DNA of 64,000 bases from Trifolium pratense (lineage: Eukaryota > Streptophyta > Magnoliopsida > Fabales > Fabaceae), in the NCBI RefSeq assembly GCF_020283565.1, contig NC_060060.1, positions 14,508,001 through 14,572,000 of the forward strand, given 5' to 3'. Position numbers and translations under genes: made by a program. A model generated the notes under the pieces. The model was not told the DNA's origin. It saw only the letters and a list, made by a program, of their open reading frames with translations, and made no database searches. Below, piece by piece: positions 24,402 through 33,493 of this stretch; the first letter of the stretch is position 1; each line of letters begins with the position of its first letter.

Positions 24402-25335
24402 CTATGTTGTTAATCTCGGATAGCGGCGCGTAGCGCCGAACCTCAAAAATGCTATTGCGGTATAGCGGGTAGCGCTATAGCGGTATAGCGGTATAGCGGT
24501 CATGTACAAATTAAACATAAATTCCAACAACATACATAAATACTAAAATAGGAAAATACACAAAATTAAAAGGACTTTCTTACTTAATAATTATACTAAA
24601 TATTGTCATTTACCATCAAAATAGGTTCTAAATAAAGACTAATATCATTCCATGAAGTTCTAGAAGTACTCAAAATGACATCCCATTAAAATTCTAGAAG
24701 TACTCAAAATGACATCCCATTAAAATAAAGCATAAGTAGACAAAATAATGACAAGCCATTAATCTTTTGAAGCCCTTGAGACCACATCTGTTTCTGCCTC
24801 ATCTTCACTTCTAAGCTCCACCACATTAAGGTTTGAGAAAGGAACAAACCTTGTAAGAAGAGGAGAAGAGCAGTTGATTTGGAGAAAGGAAACAGAGGAG
24901 TCGATTTGGTGAAGAAGATGTTGAAGGAGAAGAGGTGATTTGGTGAAGGAGTCCGTTGAAGGAGAAGAGGAGAAGAGCGTGATGTGAGAAAAGAAAGAAG
25001 AAACAACTCAAATAGAAAAATAAATCACGTGTTGTGATGTGTTGGTAGCTTTTTGATGTGTAGAAAAGTGCAAAATACCCCTCACTTATGATTTATTTCC
25101 AAAATAAAGATTTTCATCAATTTTTTTCCCTCCAAAACGCTAAAGCGGCCAAATAGCGCTACCAAAACGCTACGCCACCGCTAACAAAACGCTATTTTCC
25201 TGCAAATAGCGGCCGCTATTTCCGCTTCTCTAAATAGCGGAAAGCAGTCTTATAGCATAGCAGAGAGGTGGTAAAACGCTACGCTATAGCGCTATAGCGC
25301 TATAGCGCGCTATAGCGCCGCTATTAACATCCTAG
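24402..25335. mobile_element. hAT-type MITE with 'agcg' subterminal repeats (934 bp)
   Basis: The ends CTATGTTGTTAAT and ATTAACATCCTAG are inverted repeats. They are flanked by a perfect 8-bp duplication, TACCGCAG, at 24394-24401 and 25336-25343. Both ends hold dense arrays of 'tatagcg/cgctata' words that can fold on themselves and pair with the opposite end. Inside, a 34-bp unit is exactly duplicated (24658-24691 and 24692-24725). The long frames inside are not credible proteins. Confidence 0.87.
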
Positions 25336-25343
25336 TACCGCAG

Positions 25344-25626
25344 TATATCAATTCATAATAAATCACATAGGAATCCACATGATGAAGAATAAATATGAAC
25401 AGTCTATTATAACTAAGACATAAAAGAGTGATGTATTCAAACTGCATTTTAAACATTAGTGAACTTTAGAATAACTCTTGTACAACTTCTACAGATGATT
25501 TTTATCCATCGAATTTCTAAAGCCCTGCACAAAAGGAGCCAAACATTGACTTCTATATAGGTATTACATATATAACAACATGTAGGTGTCACAATCAGAA
25601 GATGAAGTGATAGATAGTTGCAAACG
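25344..25626 (-). other. Probable 3' UTR of the coiled-coil protein gene
   Basis: About 280 bp between the stop codon of the minus-strand gene and the hAT element. No reading frame is supported. If the transcript is longer, the hAT element would lie in its 3' UTR. Confidence 0.35.
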
Positions 25627-26058
25627 CTATGAGTAAATCTCCGATGGATTAACAAGTCCTTCCATTACAACAAGCTGATCCAGCAATGCAATCTTCTCCT
25701 CTTCAAGGGTCTTTACCTGATCTTCAGCCTCTTTTAGCTCTTTCCCTAATGCAAAGCCATCATCCTCCAGCTGCAAATACTTCCGCCTCAATTGACGGTA
25801 CTCACTTCCACCCGCAGAGGAGTCGGGCAATGAATCTGAATTGGAACCTTCTGGTCTCTGAAAATGTTGTGAGACCTCAGCCATCAAGTGTCTTTTGGAA
25901 CCCTTGTGTCCTGATTTCAATGGCAGAGGAGCCTGTCCCTCTCCCTTAACAATATTCCCTTGCAACTGAAGTAAAGATGCCTTCGGGGTAGAGTTTTTTT
26001 TCTTCTTTGGTTTAATACTCAAGATCTCCTCCGACAAAGGGATCCTTGGATCTTGCAT
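25627..26058 (-). CDS. Small coiled-coil protein of unknown function (143 aa)
   Basis: I do not recognise a named family. The N-terminal half is basic and Ser/Pro-containing, with a KPKKKKNS cluster near residue 17 that could be a nuclear signal. Residues about 88-135 form a heptad-rich coiled coil (RRKYLQLED to LLDQLVVMEG). The start is the first ATG after a convincing 3' splice site (TTCATTCTGCAG, exon from 26074), and the stop follows VNPSEIYS. No membrane segment or signal peptide. Balanced codon use, introns placed as in plant genes and the UTR structure argue that it is real. It may be a conserved plant-specific protein; a cytoskeletal or nuclear role would be a guess. Confidence 0.65.
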   Translation of the reverse strand: MQDPRIPLSEEILSIKPKKKKNSTPKASLLQLQGNIVKGEGQAPLPLKSGHKGSKRHLMAEVSQHFQRPEGSNSDSLPDSSAGGSEYRQLRRKYLQLEDDGFALGKELKEAEDQVKTLEEEKIALLDQLVVMEGLVNPSEIYS

Positions 26059-26074
26059 TTCTCACCAATAGTCA

Positions 26075-26975
26075 CTGCAGAATGAAAAGAAGGAAAATAA
26101 AAAAAAGGTTAACAACACACACACACACGTATGAATTAGGTGAAAGTAAAAATAAAAATGTATATATTAAAGTCAAAATGGATTATTCTCAACCCTGGAT
26201 CACAAAAAAAAGCAGTTTGTTCAAATTTGACTAAGCTGTAGCACCGCAATAGCAGCTATTTGACAACACGTTGTACTAAATATCTTATCATGGAATAGCG
26301 ATTTGTTCAATCTACGCTACGGTATAACACAACTATATCCACTATTTGACAACATTGTTATGTACTAGAAAAACTAATGATTTCACTTCAAAAATAAAGC
26401 TTTCTAATTGAATTTTATACAACCAGCACTAGCACCAGCACCAGATATTTGATTAAAGGCTACCTCAATTAAATTTACATCTTGTTAATCCAAAAAAAAA
26501 ATCATCTTGTTCAAAAAAATTGAAACAATTAATACATTTGCATAACAGAAAGTTAAATTAGTTCCAATTCCAAACACCATATTTTTGCCAGTAAACAACA
26601 GAAAACATTGGTTCCTCCATGAAAAGCTAGTTCTTTGCAACTCATATAATGCATAAGAAATCAAATTTTGTGATAATTGAAACTAGTAACGCACCCAACA
26701 TTCAAAAACCCAGCTGATCTAGAACAAGAATATTTAATTATCTTCTAAAAGCTACAAATTAACAAATACCCAATTAAAAGAAGCAAAATTATGAAGTAAA
26801 ACGAAACTCATAAACCCTTATTCTGAAAACAGAAAATTGAAACCCCAAAATTGGGAGGTGAATAGAAAAAGACAAACCTTGAGAAAGTAATTGAGGTGTT
26901 TGCAATTTGAAAAGGTGAAGATAACGGAGATGAAAGCTTCGGATGTTAGAGAGAAAGGAAATTAGGGTTCATGTG
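26075..26975 (-). other. 5' UTR exon and intron of the coiled-coil gene
   Basis: On the minus strand a donor (CAAG|GTTTGT) at 26878/26877 pairs with an acceptor (CTGCAG) at 26075, giving an 803-bp intron in the 5' UTR. The upstream exon runs from 26878 to roughly 26975, and the exact start is unknown. Long introns in the leader are common in plant housekeeping genes and can raise expression. Confidence 0.5.
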
Positions 26976-27211
26976 CAGAGAAAACGAGTTGTTTCGTTGA
27001 TGCCTTTTTTGCTTTGTTTATTTCGTTCCTCAGCTTTTTTTTCTTTTCAATCTTATCCCTGCAAAATAATCTCAACAACGATTTTTCATTTTCATCTTTT
27101 TCATTTTCATTAAAGCAGAAATAAAATGCATTTTTTCTGTTTATTTTGTAAAATGTTTAATAAGTTTTTCTAAAATGAATGTTTAAAAAATTTGAATTTG
27201 ATTTTTTATAG

Positions 27212-27393
27212 GGACAAAACTTACATGCATTTCCATACATGCATTTCTTACTTTTCCACTCACAAAGAGGTAGTTATTTGTATTCTTTCATTTTGAAAAA
27301 TTAAAAAAAAAAAATTTTTTAATAAAAAAAACTACCTCTTTGTGAGAGGAAAAGTAAGAAATGCATGTATGGAAATGCATGTAAGTTTTGTCC
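27212..27393. mobile_element. Perfect-arm foldback MITE (182 bp)
   Basis: Two arms of about 65-70 bp are near-perfect inverted copies starting GGACAAAACTTACATGCATT. They surround a short A/T-rich loop. The element is flanked by the 8-bp duplication TTTTATAG at 27204-27211 and 27394-27401. It sits about 240 bp upstream of the presumed 5' end of the coiled-coil gene, in its likely promoter. Transcribed, it would form a long hairpin. Confidence 0.85.
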
Positions 27394-27401
27394 TTTTATA
27401 G

Positions 27402-28944
27402 AGACATTTTTTTCGTCAAGTTTTGTTTATTTTGCGATCTCAACTCATTCTCTTAAAATACAGATTGTTAACCAAAAAAAAATTGCATGTTTTTTTAAAC
27501 ACTAAGAGTGTGTTTGATTAATAAAACAATAAGTACTAAACAGAATGATATAGGACATAACAAGATAGTAATCGGAGAAAGATATAGATAATATTTTGGA
27601 TAAAAAATTATCTTGTGTTTTAATAGGGGAACACAAATTCTTGTATTTCTTTCCCCCTTACTTCCTTTTTTTTTTCCGTCTCGTTACCAATTTCTAAATC
27701 AATTAGGTATATTAAAAATTATTCAGTCCAATCTACAAAATAGTTTTTTTAGCAGATTAAATGCATCATAAGCCTTCAAAAGAAGGAAAAAACAAATAAA
27801 TTAGAGTCGATTTATGAAGCAACAAACGACTATTAAAACAAGGACAATATTAAACAGTGTGGGACGCTAGATAAGCAGTGAGAGAATCATATTAATAAAT
27901 AAATAAAACATTAGCATTTGTGTATTCGATAAAAAAAAACAAGCACTTAAGTTCATCAATTAAATTCCTCAGGAACCAAATTCACTAATAAAAAAATATA
28001 TTTGAAGACAAATTGACAACTCAAAAACAAATTTCATGACTAAAATAAATAACTAATAAAAGAGACACTTTTTGACCTAATTACAATTTTGATACATTCA
28101 CAAACGAATGTGACAACAAGATAAACTTCCATGAACCAAAATAGTGGTTTAACCTGCTATAATTATAATCAAGCCACCTCATTTTCATTTAGAAATGACT
28201 TTTTTTTTTCATTTTCAATATTTTCATTTTTTTTAGAAAATGTTTCTGGTAGAAATGTTTTCAAAAACGATAACAAACATATTTCCAACATTATTTATTA
28301 TTTATTTATTTTTATATTAATCCTCTGGTTTCTAGGAAAATGGATTCTGGTAATTCAGAGTTTGGTCGCGAGGTAAATAAAATCTGACAAAAAAATTACT
28401 CCACCCAAAAATCAAACTCAAATTTCCCCAAAATTCGTCCTTTTATAAAATTTATTAACTACTTGAGTTATTTTTTATTTTTAGTAGAAATAAAAACAAG
28501 AAATGGCTCAAGTAAACCGTCCCAAAAGTTTGTTACTCTAAGAGACTATTTTTGTTTTTAAAGGAAATTGATATTTTTCCATTTTCTCTCTCACGAATTC
28601 TATTGTTCAAATTTAAACCATTAGTATTAACCAACCTTTTAACATCAATTTTTAAAGAAAAATGCTAACAAATTTCTTGAAACGCCGATTAAAAATTCAA
28701 ATATCGTAAATTGTCTTGAAATTTGTGTAAACAACCTTTTAAAAGTATAGAGAATGCACTTTTTAATACAAAATTTACATTTTTTTTTGAAGAAGACAAA
28801 ATTTACATTTTTAAATACAAATATTAGCCCATCTTTATATTTCAATGGTATAGATTTGTTAATGAAATTTCAATGTCATAGATCATTCACATTATTTACT
28901 CATGTTTCCTTTTTTATTTACATGAGAGGGTTTAATCCTTTTTC

Positions 28945-29011
<67 letters not shown>

Positions 29012-29683
29012 CGAACAAATATGTGTATGAAAAATACGAATACACCATTAGGGTTTTACTTTTGTGGTATATTGGGTTAGGTCCTTTGCCTCCAATCTTG
29101 TACTTCATTTTCTTTTTAATTTAATTTCTACTTTGACTAGAAAAAGAAAAATTGAAATACACAATGTTACAGTTTTTCACTAAAAAAATGATTTCTTGGC
29201 TATGTTTGTTTAGTAACCTAAATAAGCTAAATAAGCTAAGCTTTTGTACTATAGTTTATAAGCTTGTTTGGTAAAATGAGATAGGGTTGGTAACAAATTT
29301 ATCTCACTAGCTTATAGATTTTCTAAATTCCCTCTATGTGATAATAATATAAGCAAAAATTACCTTTATAGATTCATTGTATATTTAATGTAGCTGTCTT
29401 ATAATATATATCAGATACATTAAATATGCAATGAACCTAAAAAGTTAATTTTTACTTATATATTATCACGCATGATGTATTTACGGTATGTTTTTAGGAC
29501 TAAACAAATCGGGAGGTGTTGCATTTAAGACCTCCTAACTCTTAGAACTCCTACCATCCAATGTAACTAAAAAATCAACAACAAAGTTGCATTCCCGGAG
29601 GGTACGACTACGAATCAACTCAACTCAATGGACCAATCACGACAATAATTTCTTAAAAATTGGAAATTTGGTTTTGATAATAA
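27402..29683. other. Intergenic, no gene seen; (TA)30 microsatellite
   Basis: No supported gene. A (TA)n run of about 59 bp fills 28951-29009. Short 'aagctaaataagct' words near 29215-29285 resemble the ends of the Harbinger-type element at 39600 and may be an eroded relative. Confidence 0.5.
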
Positions 29684-29692
29684 TACATTTTC

Positions 29693-30134
29693 GGCTAATG
29701 CTACGGTGGACCACCTTCACAAGTGGTCCATCGTGGACAAGTGATCTACTGATTATGAATTTTACGAAATTTACTGTTGGATTGAAAGTTTATATCGTAT
29801 AGACCATCTATAAATTTTTTAAAATTTTTTGAAAATCATTTGATATGTTATTGAGACCCATCAAGATTTACGTTATTTAATAAGCCGTTAATCTTTTTTT
29901 TGAAGAAGCTAAATTAGCCCAACCAAATTGGCGCCAGAGAGAATCGAACCTCAGACCTCAAGAGGAGCACACTCTCAGGTCCCAAGCCAATACCAATGCA
30001 CCAACCTAAGTGGGTTTAATAATATAAATTTTCAATCCAACCGTGGATTTTGTAAAATTCGTATTCGTTATAATGTTATTCATGACTGGTCCACCATAGA
30101 CCACTTGATGAAGTGATCCATATTAGAATTTACC
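29693..30134. mobile_element. Mutator-type MITE carrying a SINE
   Basis: The ends GGCTAATGCTACGGTGGACC and, inverted, GGTAAATTCTAATATGGATC share most positions. The similarity continues through a CACAAGTGGTC-like block and an inner 'gttggattgaaa' block. The element is flanked by a perfect 9-bp duplication, TACATTTTC, at 29684-29692 and 30135-30143, typical of Mutator-like elements. It is split by the SINE at about 29893-30014. Confidence 0.8.
29893..30014 (-). mobile_element. tRNA-derived SINE
   Basis: Read on the minus strand it starts near GGTTGGTGCATTGGTATTGG (A-box-like). It has a B box (GAGGTTCGATTCTC) about 40 bp later, continues into a tRNA-unrelated body and ends in an A-run (T-run at 29893-29900 on the plus strand). 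This order defines a Pol III SINE. Clear target duplications were not found. Confidence 0.7.
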
Positions 30135-30143
30135 TACATTTTC

Positions 30144-30621
30144 ACACTTTATCAAAAATAAATAAATTAATACATCCGAAATCTTATGCAATTTTAATCC
30201 ACACACAACCATCGATCCCTATTACAACTTGTACAACATTTTCCATGATGTGCAGTTCTACATCGCAAGAAAGATTGTAAGATGATGAAAGTTTATCACC
30301 CTCAGATTTGTATCTGAAAAGAACTTAAAACAAGCACTTTGGATTCATCAATTAAATTCATAACCATAGGCCACAAATCCCATCATAGTGTGGAGCTATG
30401 TGAAAACCTGTCATTTTTCAGAAGCAAAAAGAGAACTAATTAAAGATCATGAAAACAAAATACATTGCCATAGTTTTGCTTTTCAAAATGTCTGAACGCA
30501 CACACACAAAAATGGCTATGATAAGCCAAATTAACAAAATCCCTACTGCCCAAATAGCACCCAAAATACCATGGGATCAACAAACCAAAGAGAAATAGAG
30601 TTTTTGATAAACTAAAAACAC
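30144..30621. other. Intergenic, no gene seen
   Basis: AT-rich sequence with no supported frame between the Mutator-type MITE and the outer edge of the F-box inverted repeat. Confidence 0.5.
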
Positions 30622-31547
30622 TAATGAACTAAGTTATTCTAAGAATTTATTTTGGCTCAAGACACCAACATAAGTGCAACAAAATTAAACATAAGTGAAA
30701 AAAAATACAAAGCAAAGATATAGAACTTATTATCAAAGTGATTTTTGTTAGAATATCGATAATTAGCCAAACACTCCCATTAGTTAGTGAGCATTTTCAT
30801 TAGCTTGATATAGTTTGTTATTAGGTGATTAGTTAGTTAAGCCTCTATTAGCTCTATATAAGAGCACCAATTGTACTGATTTTACTATCTTTGATCAATA
30901 TGAAACCTTGTAATTTTTACTCTCTTTCAAGCTCTTATGGCTTTTCTCATTCATTTTCTCCTAAGCATGAAAATCTTAACAATTTTGCCATTAAAGTGGC
31001 CGAACAAGGCTTTCCATTTAGGAACATCATCCAACAACCTCAGCATTGCATTCTCCTCCCCAAATTCAAACTCATGTGACTCAACCACAACAATTTCTCC
31101 GCAATTATAAAAAATTAAACAATAGCGATTTGACCTTACTGGTATTATAAGAACATCAATATCCTCCAGCATATTAAGTGGGTAGAATCTCAAAAATAGA
31201 CTTTGATGTTCATTCACCAGCATTGGCAAGAGTTTGAAGCTAATGTTGTCAAAATAGCCCAACTTTCTTCCATCTCAAAGTCCTCTAATCTCCATACTAC
31301 AAAGTGGTTCATATCAGAATAGTACAAAAAGGAAAGTTTTTCAGAAACATCCCAATATGGATTTTGTGAAGATTTGTTATGTAGCTTGAATCTAAATTCC
31401 TGGTGGCAAGTTCTTCTGATTATACATGTTAGTTGTCAAATTTAGAGAGATGTTAAGCAACTGGTTTCAGCTGGAATTGGTTGCAATTCAATTGAGAGTT
31501 TCGTCTACATTATCCTTGAGAAACTTCACAGATGTGTCATTGCTATG
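30622..31547 (-). pseudogene. F-box protein C-terminal pseudogene, left arm
   Basis: On the minus strand it encodes pieces of the F-box-associated (kelch-like/FBA) domain of a plant F-box protein, for example LRFYPLNMLEDIDVL and EFEFGEENAMLRLLDD. There is no N-terminal F-box motif. The inner half has lost the frame. The arm is an inverted copy of 31555-32246. Allowing for the 236-bp solo LTR at 30746-30981 and its 5-bp duplication, it is about 685-690 bp long, like the opposite arm (692 bp). F-box proteins of this type select substrates for SCF ubiquitin ligases, but this copy cannot make one. Confidence 0.75.
30746..30981. mobile_element. Solo LTR (236 bp) in the F-box arm
   Basis: Starts TGTTAGAATATC, ends ATCTTAACA, and is flanked by the 5-bp duplication ATTTT at 30741-30745 and 30982-30986. 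It holds a TATA-like CTCTATATAAGAG near 30850. The matching arm of the inverted repeat (near 32125) reads straight through the site with a single ATTTT, so the insertion and its edges are directly confirmed. Probably left by recombination between LTRs of a small Ty1/copia or TRIM element. Confidence 0.9.
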
Positions 31548-31554
31548 TCTAGTT
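31548..31554. repeat. Centre of the F-box inverted repeat
   Basis: A seven-base spacer (TCTAGTT) separates the two ~690-bp inverted arms. The flanking bases pair closely: CTTCACAGATGTGTCATTGC on the left against its near-complement from 31559. Confidence 0.8.
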
Positions 31555-32246
31555 CATAGCGATGATACATCTGTGAAGTTTCTCGAGGATAATGTTTATG
31601 TAGACGGAACTCTCAATTGGATTACAAGTGATTTCAGCCGGAACCTATTGTTTATCATCTCTCTGAATTTGGCAACTGACGTCTTTAATCAGATGAACTT
31701 GCCACAAAGAATTCAGATTCAGGACATAACAAATCCTCACAAAATCCATCTTGGGATCGTGTCTGAAAAATCTTTCTTTCCGTACTATTCTGATATGAAT
31801 CACTTTGTAGTATGGAGATTAGAGACCTTTGGGATGGAAGAAAGTTTGGCTATATTGACCAACATTAGCCTCAAACCCTTCCCTTGCCAATGCTGGTGAA
31901 TGAACATCAAAGTCCATTTTTGAGATTCTACCCACTTAATATGTTGGAGGAGATTGATGTTCTTACACTACTAGTAAGGACAAATCGCTATCGTTTAATT
32001 TTTTATAATTGCACAGAGAATGTTGTCGTTGAGCCACGGGAGTTTGAATTTGGGGAGGAGAATGCAGTGCTGAGGTGGTTGGATGATGCCTCCTACCTGG
32101 AAAGCCTTGTTCGGCCACTTTAATGGCAAAATCACTTTGGTAAATAGTTCTATATCTTTGCTTTGTATTTTGTTCACTCATTAATTTTCTTGCACTTATG
32201 TTGGTTTCTTGAACCAAAATTAATTCTTACAATAACTACATTAAGG
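31555..32246 (+). pseudogene. F-box protein C-terminal pseudogene, right arm
   Basis: On the plus strand it encodes an FBA-type F-box C-terminal region: VDGTLNWITSDFSRNL, then WRLETFGMEESLAIL. A frame change near 31885 follows, then LVNEHQSPFLRFYPLNMLEE and EFEFGEENAVLRWLDDASY, ending in a stop near 32121. No F-box or start region is present. It keeps more of the reading frame than the left arm, so it is likely closer to the parent gene. A read-through transcript of both arms would be a hairpin of about 690 bp per arm. Confidence 0.75.
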
Positions 32247-32623
32247 AATTCTATGAAAGATCGGTATCTTGTGTCGGTGTCAATATGTCATAGATGTCTC
32301 ATGTCTGTGTCAGTGTCAATGCTTCATAGATTGCTCAGTCCAGCAAAACCACAAATTATCCTAGAAAACATGGTTAAAACCAATATGACTAGGCTGTTGA
32401 TTAGAGGTTCGGAGTTGGATCGACATAAAACCAAACCTTACGAGCCATGAGGTAGGATCGATGAGTTCTCCAATGAGGAATTTTAAGCCTTTGCTCTTTA
32501 AAGAGACACAAAAACTGCAATTGTGAAAGATGGTGCGAGTGAAGGGCTTAAACCATCAAACTGGATATACAATCTTAGTGGTTGCAATTAGAATTTTCAG
32601 CAAAGAATTGGAGAAATAGTTAC
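32247..32623. other. Intergenic; 'gtgtcggtgtc' repeat remnant
   Basis: No supported gene. Near 32270-32330 lie words like those of the dispersed repeat at 18175-18530. Confidence 0.4.
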
Positions 32624-32746
32624 CTTGTGCAGATCATCCTGTTTATCAGCTGGATAACATCTACAATCCTGAGGAAATTCAGAGGCAAGACTTGATGAGC
32701 AAATCTTCTTTAGTTCGTTTCTCTGCTTAAGGTCAGTGGGAAGATC
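32624..32746 (-). pseudogene. Orphan exon-like open stretch (41 codons)
   Basis: On the minus strand an acceptor (TGCTTTCAG) at 32747 and a donor (CACAAG|GTAACT) at 32623 bound exactly 123 bp with no stop, coding DLPTDLKQRNELKK ... CRCYPADKQDDLHK. The composition is protein-like (Cys, Lys, Asp rich). No partner exons were found on either side, so it is probably a captured or left-behind exon. Family not recognised. Confidence 0.4.
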
Positions 32747-33493
32747 CTGAAAGCATAAAACGAAGAGAGAAAAAAAAAGAAATCCACATAAATGAATCAA
32801 AACTAAATTTCTTGATGAAATTATGGGGTAGTGTCTACTGTCAGCTTGAATGTATCATCCTTAATACTATGGCTCTTTAGTTTTTTTGGTTTTGAAAGTG
32901 TTTTGTTTTTAATGGTAAAGTGTCAAGGATGATACCTTGGATTCCACTCATTTGTTTGACTAACTTATTTGGCTTTTTCCTTGGCTACTGATTTGGCGTG
33001 GAAATCTTTTTCTCCTTGCTAGCCTTTACACGTGATGTGGTGTTTTGTAGTAGTGTTTATGGACTTGATTGGCAATTTCTACTGATTTCACTTGTGCCTG
33101 TGGGGGCAACTTTAACAAGTTGTATAATTTATATCAATGTGGAACCCAATTTTGTTTAGAATATTGTCATCTAAGCTAACAGCTTTGTAAATTATATAAG
33201 AATCTCTAATCACATGCAAGAACAAAAGAGTGCAAAACAAAACATAATAACATACTTCATCAAAATTTTATACATTGTTTGATGCACATTGATTCCATTC
33301 CTTTCCAATAAAAAAAAAAAAAATAGAAGAAAAAAGAATCTACACTTAGTAATCACTTAAAAATCAAGTTAAATTAAAATTTTACAACAAAATAAAAAAG
33401 TCTGAACAAATTTTCTTCCTGTTTCTCAGAGGAAGAAAATCAAGAAATGCTAATCAACATACAAACAAAAAGAAAAAGATATTAGTCTTAGTC
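32747..33493. other. Intergenic and 3' UTR of the lectin kinase
   Basis: No supported gene. The last few hundred bases next to 33494 are probably the 3' UTR of the minus-strand receptor kinase. Confidence 0.4.

Noticed and set aside
24704..25011. Minus-strand frames of 100 and 61 codons
   Set aside because: They lie wholly inside a hAT MITE and read through repeated gaagaag/gttgaagg words.
28754..29080. 108-codon frame crossing the (TA)n tract
   Set aside because: A long run of Ile-Tyr comes from the microsatellite, and the flanks are non-coding.
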